Assembly: GCF_000003195.3 (NCBI RefSeq)
Contig: NC_012875.2
Coordinates: 14,127,227 to 14,191,226, forward strand
Length of the DNA stretch: 64,000 bases
DNA from: Sorghum bicolor
Taxonomy: Eukaryota; Streptophyta; Magnoliopsida; Poales; Poaceae
Direction of reading: 5' to 3'
Part shown: positions 1 to 11,400 of the stretch, piece by piece
Position numbering within the stretch: the stretch's first letter is position 1
How the letters are laid out: every line of letters begins with the position of its first letter
Translations under genes and position numbers: made by a program
The notes under the pieces: model-generated
What the model saw: only the letters and a program-made list of their open reading frames with translations
Database searches by the model: none
Told to the model about the DNA's origin: nothing

Positions 1-339
1 GTTACTATCTATGTTTGCTCCTAATACTGTCAGTCATTTGAAAACTACATTCTGTTAATACTACCTTTATGCTCCTAATACTGCCAGTCATTTGAAAACT
101 GCATGCTTATATGGCATGCATTCTTTGGTACCGCTGGGTCTCAAAACGACAAACAGTCTAAACAAGTCAGCACCATTCTTTTAAGCAATAAAAGGAGAAA
201 CACCTACAATACAGTATAATATAAATGGAACACAATATGACATGGATAGAATCTTGCTGATAAAACATATCTGGAGTGGGCAGTATTTGTGAAGACAGTG
301 ACAACCCATTAGTCGTCAGAAGACAAAATATTTGCATTA
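1..339. other. Intergenic stretch with a short direct repeat
   Basis: No gene is visible. Two near-identical stretches reading GCTCCTAATACTG, then CAGTCATTTGAAAACT, lie within the first 105 bases and form an imperfect direct repeat. The rest is AT-rich and has no open frame I would defend. Confidence 0.4.
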
Positions 340-671
340 ATGCAAGAAGCGGCAAGAAAAGATATCAAGTGCGCATTTAATTTGCTGCAATCATATTTTG
401 TTATTGTTCGTCGATCAGCAAGGTTATAGAAGCAGTGTGATGTTATCAACATAATGCAAGCATATGTTATCCTTCACAATACGATATGCAAGCTTATATT
501 ATCCTTCACAATATGATAGTGGAAGATGAGAAGGGTCCAATTAGAGAAATCTTGGATTTGAATGATAATCTAAGTTCGACAAAGCCTCATCCTACCTTTG
601 CAGAGGTACTTCATAGAAATTTCAATATCAAAGCTCGACCAACACATATAGGAAACTCAAAAAGGATCTAA
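340..671 (+). pseudogene. PIF/Harbinger transposase C-terminal fragment
   Basis: The frame at 340-429 reads like the ARKD...AF..LQ..FVIVR stretch of plant Harbinger DDE transposases and ends at a TAG. After a shift, the frame at 486-671 continues with ILHNMIVEDE, the hallmark tail of the same family. The family cuts and pastes PIF/Harbinger elements. Only the last third or so of the nuclease region is present, with no N-terminal domain, so this is a dead relic. A 32-bp duplicated block (copies from 454 and 486) helps break the frame. No intact terminal repeats were found around it. Confidence is high for the family and low for the exact ends. Confidence 0.75.
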
Positions 672-816
672 TCGAGCATATATGACAACACTATAAAAAC
701 AAAGAAAATTAGAATGCTATGGAAACAAGAGATAAAAAATGCAACTATATAAAATAATTATTATATCGATGATTTAAAAATATATTATAATCATGTTGCT
801 CTTTTTTTGTCTTTGA

Positions 817-1295
817 TATATTTTCTATCAAATAGCCACACAACGATATAAAAAATCTATTTATAGTTTATTCTAGCTATATGCAAAGCATTAAATAGTT
901 TAGAGACGAACTCCGAGTTTGTGAGTCGTATGACTTATCTTTTGTCTTAATTATATTTTCTATCAAATAGCTAAAAAATCTATTTATAGTTGATCCTAAC
1001 TACTCTCTCCCTACCAAATTGTAAGCTATTTCAAAAATCTTGAAGATTCAAAGTATCTTAAATTTGAGCAAAATTATGAAACTTGACCTAAATTATAAAA
1101 AAATACAAAATTTTGTGACATCAAATAGATATACTATAAAAATAGAATCAATAAAGGACCTAATAATGCTTAGTTGATATCATAAATGTTATTATCCTAC
1201 CATATAAATATGGTCAAACTTGAGATATTTTGACTCTCTCAGATTTGTGGAATGACTTATAATTTAGGATGCATGGAGCATATGCAAAGCATTAA
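817..1295. repeat. Direct duplication (period about 135 bp), second copy split by MITEs
   Basis: A block starting TATATTTTCTATCAAATAG at 817 recurs at 952. Both copies continue with AAAAAATCTATTTATAGTT and end at ATGCAAAGCATTAA. In the first copy that end lies at about 880-893. In the second it has been pushed to 1282-1295 by the MITE at 1003-1280. A second MITE follows directly at 1296. The first copy therefore approximates the empty site for both insertions. Confidence 0.6.
1003..1280. mobile_element. Stowaway-like MITE, diverged
   Basis: It starts CTCTCCCTACCAAATTGTAAG after a TA. It ends with GACTTATAATTTAGGATGCATGGAG and is followed by TA. The ends are imperfect inverted repeats of the CTCCCTCC...AAATTATAAG type typical of Tc1/mariner-derived Stowaway MITEs. 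There is no coding capacity. Confidence 0.6.
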
Positions 1296-1559
1296 GGCCT
1301 TGTTTAGTTCCAAATTTTTTTTGAAAAAAGAGTACTGTAGCGCTTTCGTTTGTATGTGACAAATATTGTCTAATTATAGACTAACTAGGCAAACTATACA
1401 ATTAGTTTTTATTTTTGTCTATATTTAATGCTCTATACACATGTTTACAATTAATTTTTATTTTCGTCTATATTTAATGCTCTATACATGTGTCTAAAAA
1501 ATTGATGTGACAAAAAATCTTAATAAATTTTTGATTTTAGAGAGTAACTAAACAAGGCC
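1296..1559. mobile_element. Tourist-like MITE (GGCCTTGTTTAGTT ends)
   Basis: Ends read GGCCTTGTTTAGTT and AACTAAACAAGGCC, perfect inverted repeats, flanked by TAA on both sides (1293-1295 and 1560-1562). A 3-bp TAA/TTA duplication is the mark of PIF/Harbinger-mobilised Tourist-type elements. An internal segment around ATTTAATGCTCTATACA occurs twice. Confidence 0.8.
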
Positions 1560-1576
1560 TAAATTTTTGAGTGGTA

Positions 1577-2064
1577 CTCCCTCCATGACGTTTAGGACAT
1601 GATTGTGGTAACCAAAAAATGATTATTTAGAGGTTATCTTTCCTTGTTTACCTCTATTAAATAGTGGTGCGAGTGCTAATTAGACAAGAATATCTCATAG
1701 TTGAATTGGCAAAGACACTGTAGTCAAAGCCTGCTGCCCACGGTTCGAGCTCCAACAACCACAAGCCTTTTTTTAATCTCTCGGTAATTGCATGTCGCTG
1801 TGCGGGCGCTCACATTTGGCCACTGATTGGTCGTGTTTGGCCGCTTTGCTGTGCGCGTGTGCTGCGGAGAGAGGAAGCGACGCGCATGCAGGGCCAGCGC
1901 GAGAGCCGAGAACGTGCGGCCAGCGAGAGTAATTTCGTTGGCGACTCGAGCGGACGCGAGCGCTGAGGGTATTCCCGTCCACGCGAGCACCCACAAGTGC
2001 AGAACGTCTATTGTGAAATCAGCCTACAAGTCCAGAACGTCGATTATTTTGAGTACGGAGGGAG
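1577..2064. mobile_element. Stowaway-type element with GC-rich interior
   Basis: Ends are CTCCCTCC and GGAGGGAG, with TA on both sides (1575-1576, 2065-2066). At 488 bp it is long for a MITE. The middle (about 1800-1990) is GC-rich, unlike its AT-rich surroundings, so it may carry foreign cargo. No convincing protein is encoded. Confidence 0.65.
1698..1775 (+). other. tRNA-like/SINE-like stretch with A and B boxes
   Basis: TAGTTGAATTGG at 1698-1709 fits the RNA polymerase III A-box consensus TRGYNNARNNGG. GGTTCGAGCTCC at 1742-1753 resembles the B box, at the 44-bp spacing normal for a tRNA. A T-run follows at about 1768. I see no clean cloverleaf, so a tRNA-derived SINE head or a decayed tRNA is more likely than a working tRNA gene. 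Confidence 0.35.
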
Positions 2065-2196
2065 TATGACTTATCGCTTAGAAACTGACCCGTTCGTGGG
2101 TTCCACGTGCCCTAGCTAGGGCACAAATTGAAGGCCCACCAACAGAAGAAGCAGGAGCTGAACCTGGCAACAATTTTGCTACAAATTTCGGCCTTG

Positions 2197-2437
2197 GCCT
2201 TGTTTAGTTGACTCTAAAAACCAAAAACTTTTCAAGATTCTCCGTCACATCGAATTTTGTGGCATATGTATGAAACACTAAATATAGATGAAAATAAGAA
2301 CTAATTACACAGTTTATCTGTAAATCGCGAGATGAATCTTTTAAGTCTAGTTACTCTATAATGAGACAATGTTTGTCACAAACAAACGAAAATGCTACAG
2401 TTCTGAAAACCAAAAAATTTTCACAACTAAACAAGGC
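2197..2437. mobile_element. MITE of the CCTTGTTTAGTT family
   Basis: Ends GCCTTGTTTAGTTG and CAACTAAACAAGGC are inverted repeats. The interior contains the usual motifs of this grass family, such as CATCGAATTTTGTGGCA and CGAGATGAATCTTTTAAG. I could not assign a clean target duplication. Confidence 0.7.
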
Positions 2438-2445
2438 TCTTGTTA

Positions 2446-2684
2446 GGCCTTGTTTAGTTGCAAAATATTTTGCAAAATATGAATAGTATAAATTTCGTTT
2501 GTATTTGATAAATATTATCCAATTATAGACTAGACTCAAAAAATTCGTCTCGTCAATTTCGACCAAACTGTGTAATTAGTTTTTATTTTCATCTATATTA
2601 ATACTTCATATATACGTCTAAAAATTCGATGTGACGGAAAAATCTAAAATATTTTGCAAAATTTTCTGGTAACTAAACAAGGCC
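2446..2684. mobile_element. MITE of the GGCCTTGTTTAGTT family
   Basis: Ends GGCCTTGTTTAGTTGC and AACTAAACAAGGCC are inverted repeats. The left flank is TTA and the right flank TAA, so only TA is shared. It lies just 8 bp from the preceding family member. Confidence 0.7.
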
Positions 2685-2689
2685 TAATC

Positions 2690-2865
2690 TGTAGACGTAT
2701 GCATAAAGTATTAAATATAAATAAAAATAAAAACTAATTGCACAGTATAATCGAAATTGACGAAACGAATCTTTTAAGCCTAGTTAGTCCATAATTAAAT
2801 AATATTTATCAAATACAAACAAAAGTGCTACTATTTATATTTTGCAAAAAAAAATTGCAAGAAAA
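2690..2865. mobile_element. Truncated MITE of the same family, inverted
   Basis: The sequence from GTAGACGTATGCATAAAGTATTAAATA to TTTTGCAAAA matches the reverse complement of the family interior, but lacks the outer TTGTTTAGTT end on both sides. It is a remnant next to a complete copy. Confidence 0.5.
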
Positions 2866-3030
2866 GAAGGCCTTCGTCGTACCCAAACAACTTCTCGTTT
2901 GTTTGTTACAAACAGAAAGATGTTGCCATAACCAATGCATGCACAGAAACAAGTAAGAATTTTAGGATCGATCCATCCAGTACACACAAGAACGTTTCAA
3001 ACCATATAATTACCGAGTCAAGCACAATTT

Positions 3031-3052
3031 AGCAGCAGCAGCAGCAGCAGCA
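3031..3052. repeat. AGC trinucleotide microsatellite
   Basis: Seven units of AGC lie beyond the 3' end of the CASP-like gene, probably just outside or at the end of its 3' UTR. Confidence 0.8.
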
Positions 3053-3207
3053 CTGTACTAATCATATGTAGCAGCAAACAACTACTATATGAACGAAGTA
3101 TTATATATATAAATATAAGCCCTTATTACTTGATCGCCTACACATATAATAGAGATCTGCAACCACGTCTCCCTCCAGAGCCCCCGATGGAAGGCCGGCG
3201 CGCGGCT

Positions 3208-4507
3208 TCAGCGTGGGTATGCGGCAATCTCGACGCCCTTGCTGCCGAGCGCCGACGACGGGGGCGCCTCGTAGGCGCTGAAGAGGCGGTACGAGGAGAT
3301 GAGGGAGAGGAGGATGAAACAGAGCACGGTGCCGAAGGTGATGGCTACGGATGTGCGCGCCTGACGGCAGAAGCTGCCGAAAACGCCGCACGCCTCGCTC
3401 CACGTCACCTCCTTGTCGCCGTTGTAGGCGAGGTACAGCAGCTCCGCCGCCGCGGCACCGGCCGCCAGGATCAGGTACGTGAACACCTGCAGAATAAACA
3501 TGCCATGGATCAATCTCATTCAGATCACCAGTATTATGGTCATCGAGTACTCTCTTGCAGGGATCTCACAGCAAGCACACAGGAGCTGACAGCATACACT
3601 GCTGAAATTATGAAATTAACAACAGGTATATGACGGACTGAATCAAGTGTGCAGTTATTTGCTTAATGGATGCTTGTTGAAACACTGAGGCACAAAAAAA
3701 AATGGATGTAAACAGAAATCAAACAAATCCAACGCATAATTAAGCTGTCATAGTCTCTGCCAAAGCTAATTTCAGTCTGATGTGTTAATTTGTTTGTTGA
3801 GGCACGAGTTTCGCATGAGTTCTGTAAAAGGAACAGATCTTCTAAAATCCCTTGACACACCTCTTTCCAGAGTCCAAGAGAGCGGAAACTACAGCCGAAT
3901 GTAACACATAATCTTGATGCAAGGAGAGCCCCAACATCATCAAAGTAATCACAGTCTTAATTATTGCAGGAGTAAGTCACAATCACAACAACAAGAATTA
4001 ATATACCAAAAACATGAAGAAAAAAATTCTTGTACCATTATATTAGTCGTAAAATTCGTCACGTGATGTTGGCGGAAAAAAAAAGAACCATTCTCAAACA
4101 TGCTACCACAACCGTGTGAAAAGTGTGAGTAGAGCAGAGACGGGAAGGCAAGAACGGACCTGGTCGAGGAGGAAGACGACCCAGGAGCGCGATACGGTGG
4201 CGGGCCTCGGCACGGCCGTGTAGAACGCGGACACCAGCGAGTAGGCGGCGCAGAGGCCGTTGGCGTAGACGAGGTACTTAAAGCCCCCAAGGTCGGAGTA
4301 GGCGACGGTGCCGTACTCGTTGCTCTGCTGGTCACGGAGCATGACGGTCATGGCGGCCACGCACAGCCCCAGCGGCGCCGCGCGCAGGAGCGTCTCAACG
4401 GGCCGCACACGCGCCGCCGCGGCCTCCCCCGCCGGCGCAGCGTCCGCCGCCCCGGCTCCTCCGAGTCCGTCTACGGCCGCCGCCTTCTGCTCCGCCATCT
4501 TGGACAT
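3208..4507 (-). CDS. CASP-like membrane protein, CASPL2A-type (two exons)
   Basis: This is the only convincing host gene. Exon 1 is 4507-4160 (116 codons) and exon 2 is 3486-3208. The intron (4159-3487) has GT..AG ends in phase 0, giving a 208-residue protein, normal for the family. CASP-like proteins (UPF0497, MARVEL-like) are four-helix plasma-membrane proteins; founding members build the scaffold for Casparian strip lignification. Hydrophobic segments lie near residues 41-58, 76-98, 110-135 and 163-185. TM1 has an arginine, and Asp115 of LLDQ lies in TM3 at the exon junction. A short Ala-rich cytosolic N-terminus and a C-tail ending AAYPR are seen. The start was chosen at MSKMAEQ; a second Met three codons on is possible. 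AATAAG near 3122-3127 could be the poly(A) signal. The subfamily is from memory of grass relatives and the substrate role is unknown. Confidence 0.9.
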
Positions 4508-4660
4508 CTTTGTATGTCTTCTGCTTTTTCTCTGCTAGGAAGAAGACGAGTGCAGACAGGCGCGCGGTCCAGCTCTCTCGTCTAGGGATGGGAATGGGAG
4601 GGGAGATAGTGCATTTAAGGAGGGAGGGAGGGAGGAGTATGGGAGGTGGTTGGAACGCAG
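4508..4660 (-). promoter_or_regulatory. Probable core promoter and 5' UTR of the CASP-like gene
   Basis: On the minus strand a TATA-like TTAAAT lies at 4618-4613, about 105 bp upstream of the ATG. It is preceded by a CTCCCTCC-rich pyrimidine tract at about 4619-4640. The region further upstream (4660-4930) is CpG-rich. This is inferred from position and composition only. Confidence 0.3.
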
Positions 4661-4935
4661 TGAGCGGCTTGAATGCGCGGAGTTAATGTCGCGCGCGGTG
4701 GCGGGCCGATGGATTGGATGCCGTTGATGCCGATGCGATTGGTGGCACGGCGCCCGGCCACGCCGTGCGTGCGTCGCCTTCTTGCTGCCTTCCACGCCGC
4801 GCCTACCCGTCGGCATTGGCCGCGGCCGCGTGTGCCGCGTGCGCCCGACGTGCACGGCTGGGTTGTGCCGCGTGCTCGCCGGGCGGCCCGGAGTCTGCTG
4901 GGGCCGGTCTAGTGCGTGCGAAACGGCCATTGTAA

Positions 4936-5296
4936 GGCCAGTGTCAATGTACACTGTTACAATATGATTTCACGTACCAACACATCATCGTGATTGAAAT
5001 AAAATCATCTATGAATTAATCCAGCAATAGAACATTTTACTTTATTGTTTCCAAGGCTAAGCAAAACATTTAATTGCTGCAAAATAATTGAATGAGATAT
5101 AAGATGGTAAAACGATTTGGCCCTCAATAGAATTTCATCCCGTTTTACCGCGTGAAAAACAACGCCCGTGGAGTTTCACTATGGTGAAACTACTTCCTTC
5201 ACTCATCTTCGTTTCATGCAAAAAGTACAGTTCTACTGACATGGCGCTCTAATAATTGTGCATGACATCCTGGTGAAACCCCTACTGAGACTGGCC
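4936..5296. mobile_element. MITE with GGCCAGTSTCA ends, TAA duplication
   Basis: Left end GGCCAGTGTCAATG and right end CTACTGAGACTGGCC are imperfect inverted repeats, and TAA flanks both sides (4933-4935, 5297-5299). At 361 bp and non-coding, this fits a Tourist-type PIF/Harbinger MITE sitting just upstream of the CASP-like gene. Confidence 0.7.
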
Positions 5297-5536
5297 TAAA
5301 CTTGCACTCGTTGCATGCTGTTTAAGGGCAGTCCCAATAGGATATTAAAAGAGTGTTTGGCACTGCTCCACGAACTCTGCTCCACAAACTCCACCATGGA
5401 GCAGATCCATAGAAAACTGGAGTTCGTAGAGTACCTCTTTAGGTGCTCTCACAACTCTACCATTTTTTCTCGAACTAAGTGCGTGGAGCTGAAACTCTTT
5501 GGCTAAAAAACGTGGAGCAGAGCTGAAAAAGGTAGA

Positions 5537-8406
5537 TGTCACACCCAAATTTAAGGATAAATTTGAGTACAATAAACCTCCTGTGCGCCCCAGAAATAGT
5601 CGCGCACACAAGTCGACAAATTACAAATGTATCATTACAAGTGTCTTACATAACGTTTATTACAACACAAATATCAAAGTCTGCAACGAGCGGAAATATA
5701 ACTCATAACTAGCTAAAGCTTGGTAGTTCCAACACAGGGACGACCGATTGGTGGAAGTCCTCCGGGAATTCTTCATAGTAGCTTTCATCTGTTACCCATC
5801 CGGGATTTTATCCAAAAAAAAATATAGAGACGAGCGTGAGTACATCTCGTACTCCACAAACATAACATAGGATTTTATGTGGCTCAGAAAGGTCAGACAC
5901 TGGCTACTGCAGTTAGCATTTTAATTGATCCATGTTTTAATCCTATTTAATCGTAAATTGTGCTTAAGCTCCTGATTAGCCCACATAAGTGCACGATAAT
6001 AACACTGTTAACCTTCACGGCTAACACCATCACCATCACGGTTAAACCACATTAATCATCACGATCGATGCGTCAAATTCTATAAGTCATTTTTCCCATA
6101 ACCATCCACACCCAACTATTCCGTAAGGGTCCAAGGACGCTCATGTCCGAGAGCACGGCTAGTATACCTCTGTGCAGAGGTGTGCACTTTTCCCGTAAGT
6201 CGTGTTACCCATATGCCCGGGGTTTGCAAGACCCACTAACACTGCCAAGGTGAGCGGGCAAGGAACACTATGAAGCCTTCCATAGGCCACGTCTAACCAG
6301 TTAGGGCTGCGAGGTTTCCTCGGCAGGCAGATATAGAGGACCCCCTTTCCTATAGCACATTTCCATCACGGCTATACACATAGGAACAGAAGCATTTCTA
6401 TACCCAAAGTGGCAAGCCCCTCTTGCGCCCTTTCGGGTAACCTCTAACCAGCTAGATGAGATCCTACTACTGAGCTAAAGTTAGAGCCATATAACCATCA
6501 CGGTTGCACTGTAAGTCCAAGATAGTCGCTTATAGAGAAGTCCTTACAGAGGTTCTAGGTCAACCTGACCGAAGGCAGTTGCACCATAGTCCTTTTCCCA
6601 ATCATTTGCCATCATATTTATTAAAGTCAGAGTGGTAGTAAAGTCTCAATTACTTAAAGCACTAGCAAAGCTACCCACATGCAATCTACCCATAGGTGTC
6701 ATAAGTATATAGTCAGCTAGCTAGGATGTTCTTAGGCATATCAAAATTAGACACATGCAGATGCGTAATTAATTAGGTGAATAGGTGTACAAGAGAAACC
6801 CATGTTATACTTGCCTTCGGTGCTGCTGCTGCTCCTCGGAGTAAAACGGGTCACCCACGGAAACGTCACCGTCTGCGCTTGATCGGTACCACACAACAAC
6901 ACGCATCCAGGTTCATTCATACAAGCAAACAATCCTTTAATTAGAACAGTACACCAACAGATTAAAAACAAAATAAAATATTTAAAAACTGAACCTACGT
7001 TTCGTTACGAGCACATAGTTACGAAAATCGGAGCTAAAACGACCGAGTTACGAATTTACAGCGATTTTCTATAGCCATTTAATTAATTACACCTAACCCT
7101 GAAATTAAAAAGTTTCAAACTACAGTAACAGTGGTATTATCATGTAGAGAATTCAATTACGAATCTAACGCAATTTGAACGGGTCAAATTGGAGCTAAAA
7201 CGAATATTTTATGGCCAAAACAATGCAGTGGCAATTCTGTAAATAAAGCATGATTTAAACGGATTTAAATAAATATAAAAAATTTTGGAATTTCTCCCTG
7301 GCCGAGGACTGCGGTGCAAATTCAAGATTTTTGGGGGACTCTTTAACAAAATTTGCCCCCGAAGGGGTATGGGCCCTTCTCGGCCGTTGATCTCGTGATG
7401 GACAGCCGAGATTAAGTCGCAGAGATGAGAGAGAGGGGGAAAAGAGGCGCGCGGCTGGAGGGGGAGAAGAACGCGGCGGCACCGCCATTGCCGCGGCGAG
7501 CAAGCTCGCGCAGGCGCTACGGAGCTCGGTTTCGTGAACCAACTACACCGGGAGAGAGAGGACGTCGCGGCGAATCCAACACGGGGCATATCGCGGCCAG
7601 AGGGGCGGCTTTCAAGGTGGCCGACGGTGGCGCCATGGCCAGCCCTGTCGGTGCACCTAGGACGTCCACTAGAGGCGCTAAAAACCAAGGGAAATTGGTC
7701 AGAAGAGGGAGGTGTAGCGCGCTCACCACGACGAGAAACGGGGGCAGAGGCGGCTCAGAACGGCGAACTTTGCGCGGCTGACGAAAAATTTTCCCGGCGG
7801 CGGTTCTCTGCGCAAGAACGAGTGGAGCCAAGGCAAGACGAAAAGAGAATGGGGGAGGGGGAGTGCTCGGGTGCGCGCGGGGCTCTCCACTTGAAGACCG
7901 AGGCGCGGGTGGGGAGAAGAGGGGATCGTGGGCGCGGGGGCTTCGGCTTGGCGGTTGAAGCAGAGAAGAGAGGGGGAAGCGGGTGACGGTTTGGGGGAGA
8001 TAGAGCTGACAGGCGGGCCTGGCCTGTCAGCGGGTGAGAGAGAGAGAGGGGGAAGGGGGAGCCGGCTGGCTGGCGGGCCGCGGCCCAGGAAGAGGGAGGG
8101 GGCGTGGGGGGGTTCTGGGCCTAAAGGCCGAAAAGAAAGAGAGGGAGGGAGAGAAAGACTTTTCTTTTTTCAATAAATTTTCAATGTATTTTCCAATAGG
8201 ATTTTTAATCAAATTGACATTTGTTTTCAAAACACTCATCACATAAAAGAAATGCACCAGCATGTATGCAACAAAAATATTATTATAAACTTATATTTAA
8301 TTTTATTTTCCCAAAATTTATTATTTTCCTATATTGAAATGCTCACAAAATAATTCATTAAATTCAATTCATCTATTTTAAATAAATAAAATTTTTGGGT
8401 GTTACA
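5537..8406 (-). repeat. 3' LTR of the Tekay-like element
   Basis: 2870 bp, bounded by TGTCACACCC... and ...GGGTGTTACA on the plus strand. The part at 7370-8130 is GC- and purine-rich. The polypurine stretch AAGGGTGCTAGAAT lies just inside the element, on the minus strand at 8420-8407. Any CDS-like frames in this LTR are shadows. Confidence 0.9.
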
Positions 8407-8454
8407 ATTCTAGCACCCTTAAAAATAATCTCGTCCTCGAAATTGAGATTGTGC

Positions 8455-11400
8455 TTACTCAAAGAGATACGGATAAGATTGTCTCAGCTCGTCTTCTCTT
8501 TCCCAAGTGGCTTCTTCTTCCTTATATCGGTGCCGCACTTTGCACATCTTTATAACCCGACTCCGAGTGACTCTTTCTGTTGTTTCTAAGATTTTGATTG
8601 GATATTCCTCATTGGTCAGATCTCCTTCGACAGTGAGCTCTTCCAACGAAATTTGTTCCTCAGGCACTCGCAAACATTTCTTCAGTTGCGACACATGGAA
8701 CACATCGTGAATACCCGACATACTCGCAGGCAAATCTAACTGATAGGCCACTTCTCCACGTCTCCTAAGAGTTCTAAACGGTCCCACATACCTTGGTGCC
8801 AATTTATCCTTCATATTAAATCTCCTAACACTTCTCATAGGTGACACCTTCAAGTACACATAGTCGCCTATCTCGAATGCCAAATCTCTTCTTCTAGTAT
8901 CAGCATAACTCTTTTGCCGAGACTGGGCTACTCTCAAGTTGTCCCGTATTTTCCGCACTTGTTCCTCTGCATCTCTAAGAACATCAGGTCCAAATACTTG
9001 ACTCTCACCAGTTTGATTCCAAAACAAAGGAGTTCTACATTTCCGCCCATACAATGCTTCAAACGGTGCCATATTGAGACTTTTTTGGTAACTATTATTA
9101 TATGAAAATTCAGCATATGGCAAACTAGTGTCCCAACTGGTATCATACTGTAACGCACATGCTCTCAACATGTCCTCTAGAATCTCATTTACTCTTTCAG
9201 TCTGCCCATCGTTTTGGGGATGGTACGCGGAACTAAAGTTCAACTTTGTTCCCAACGATTCATGTACATTGTGTCAAAACTGTGATGTGAACTGTGTACC
9301 CCGATCAGATACGATCTTCTTCGGAACCCCGTGCAGACTCACAATTCTATCCATATATAATTTTGCCAACTTTGCAACATCATAGTTGGTCTTAACGGGC
9401 AAAAAGTGAGCAACTTTAGTGAGTCGATCCACTATTACCCAAATTGAATCATACCCACGCTGAGTGCGGGGCAATCCAGTGATGAAATCCATACCTACTT
9501 CTTCCCATTTCCATTCGGGCACTTGCATTGGTTGCAACAACCCTGCAGGTCTTTGGTGCTCGGCTTTCACTCGCTGACAAGTATCACATATGGCTACATA
9601 CTCTGCCACATCTCTCTTTAATCCATACCACCAATATCTTTCTTTAAGATCTAGATACATCTTGGTGCTTCCGGGGTGAATTGAATATGCAGAGTTATGT
9701 GCTTCATCATTGCATCTCGGATGGATTTCACTTCGGGCACACATATTCTCTTCCCAAACCAAAGTGTACTATTTTCATCCAACCTGAAACCTGGTGCTTT
9801 TCGAAGCACTACATTCTCTGAAATTTCTTTTAGTTTTTCATCCTCCAACTGACCTTTGCGGATTTCTTGCTCTAGGGTGGCTCTAACTCCAATTCAATAG
9901 TGTTGTTCACTAAACCCAAATTGAGATGTTCTATTTCAGCTAGCAACTCTGTGGAAATGAAGGTCAATTGCAGCCCATTGGCATAGCTCTTTCGACTAAG
10001 TGCATCGGCAACAACGTTTGCCTTCCCGGGATGGTAATGCACTTCCAGGTCATAATCCTTTATTAATTACAGCCAGCGGCATTGCTTTAGGTTCAGATTT
10101 GACTGTGTAAAAATATACTTCAAACTTTTGTGGTCCGTATAAATATCACACTTGTGTCCAATTAAATAATGCCAACAAATCTTTAGAGCATGAACCACGG
10201 CAGCTAGCTCCAAATCATGAGTAGGATAGTTCAGCTCATGTTTTCTCAACTGCCTGGATGCATAGGCCACTACCCTTTCTTCTTGCATAAGCACACATCC
10301 AAGGCCTAGGCGAGATGCATCGCAATAAATAGAGAAGTTTTTACTCAAATCCGGTAAGGTCAACACTGGGGCTGTCGTCAACCTTTTCTTTAGCTCAAAA
10401 TTTTCTTGGCATTTATCTGACCAAATAAATTTGGCACTCTTCTCTAGTAGGGCTGTCATGGGATTTGCTAACTTAGAGAATCCTTCAATAAATCTCCTAT
10501 AATAACCAGCTAGTCGCAAAAAGCTATGGATTTCACTAGCATTGGTTGGAGCCTTCCAATTCAGCACATCTTGCACTTTACTGGGGTCTACGACTATTCC
10601 ACCGTTGGAGACCACATGTCCCAAAAATGAGACCTCATTCAACCAAAACTCACACTTGCTTTTCTTGGCATACAATTTATTCTCTCTAAGCTTTTGCAAG
10701 ACCAGTCTAAAATGTTCAACATGTTCTTCTTTTGTTTTGGAGAAGATTAGTATATCGTCAATGAATACTACCACGAACTTATCCAAATACTCCATGAACA
10801 CCTTGTTTATCATATAAATGAAGTATGCAGGTGCATTGGTCAGCCCAAATGACATGACTGTATACTCATACAAGCCATACCTTGTGGTAAAACCTGTCTT
10901 AGGTATGTCAGTTGCACAGATTTTCAACTGGTGGTAGCCAGATTAGAGGTCAATTTTGGAGAACACACATGCTCCTTTCAGTTGGTCAAATAGGTCATCT
11001 ATTCTAGGCAGTAGGTACTTGTTTTTAATAGTGACTTCATTTAATGACCGATAATCCACACACATCCTCCTAGTGCCATCTTTCTTATCAACAAAGATTA
11101 CCGGTGCACCCCAGGGTGAAGAACTAGGACGAATAAACCCTTTTTCTTGCAATTCCTTAAGCTGTTTCTTAAGTTCCTCTAATTCATTTACCCCCATTCT
11201 ATATGGTCTTTTTGCTATGGGTGCAGTTCCAGGTAAAAGCTCAATAAGAAATTCAATGTCTCGGTCTGGTGGCATACCTGGCATCTCGTCCGGGAACACA
11301 TATGGGAACACATCAACCACCTGGTCTTCTCGATTAGCATCACTCAACTAATTCACTGTAGTAGTCGGCTGAGCTTGCACTGCCACATCCACACTTATTC

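Noticed and set aside
1827..2069. Open frames of 70-90 residues in the GC-rich part of the Stowaway-type element
   Set aside because: GC-rich sequence gives overlapping open frames on both strands; no domain, no splice context, and the frame runs into the MITE end.
3130..3633. Plus-strand 167-residue frame
   Set aside because: Antisense shadow of CASP-like exon 2 and its intron.
7209..8246. Several 70-160-residue frames on both strands in the LTR
   Set aside because: They lie in the GC/purine-rich part of a Tekay-like LTR, overlap in many frames and recur in the other LTR at 24450-25470.
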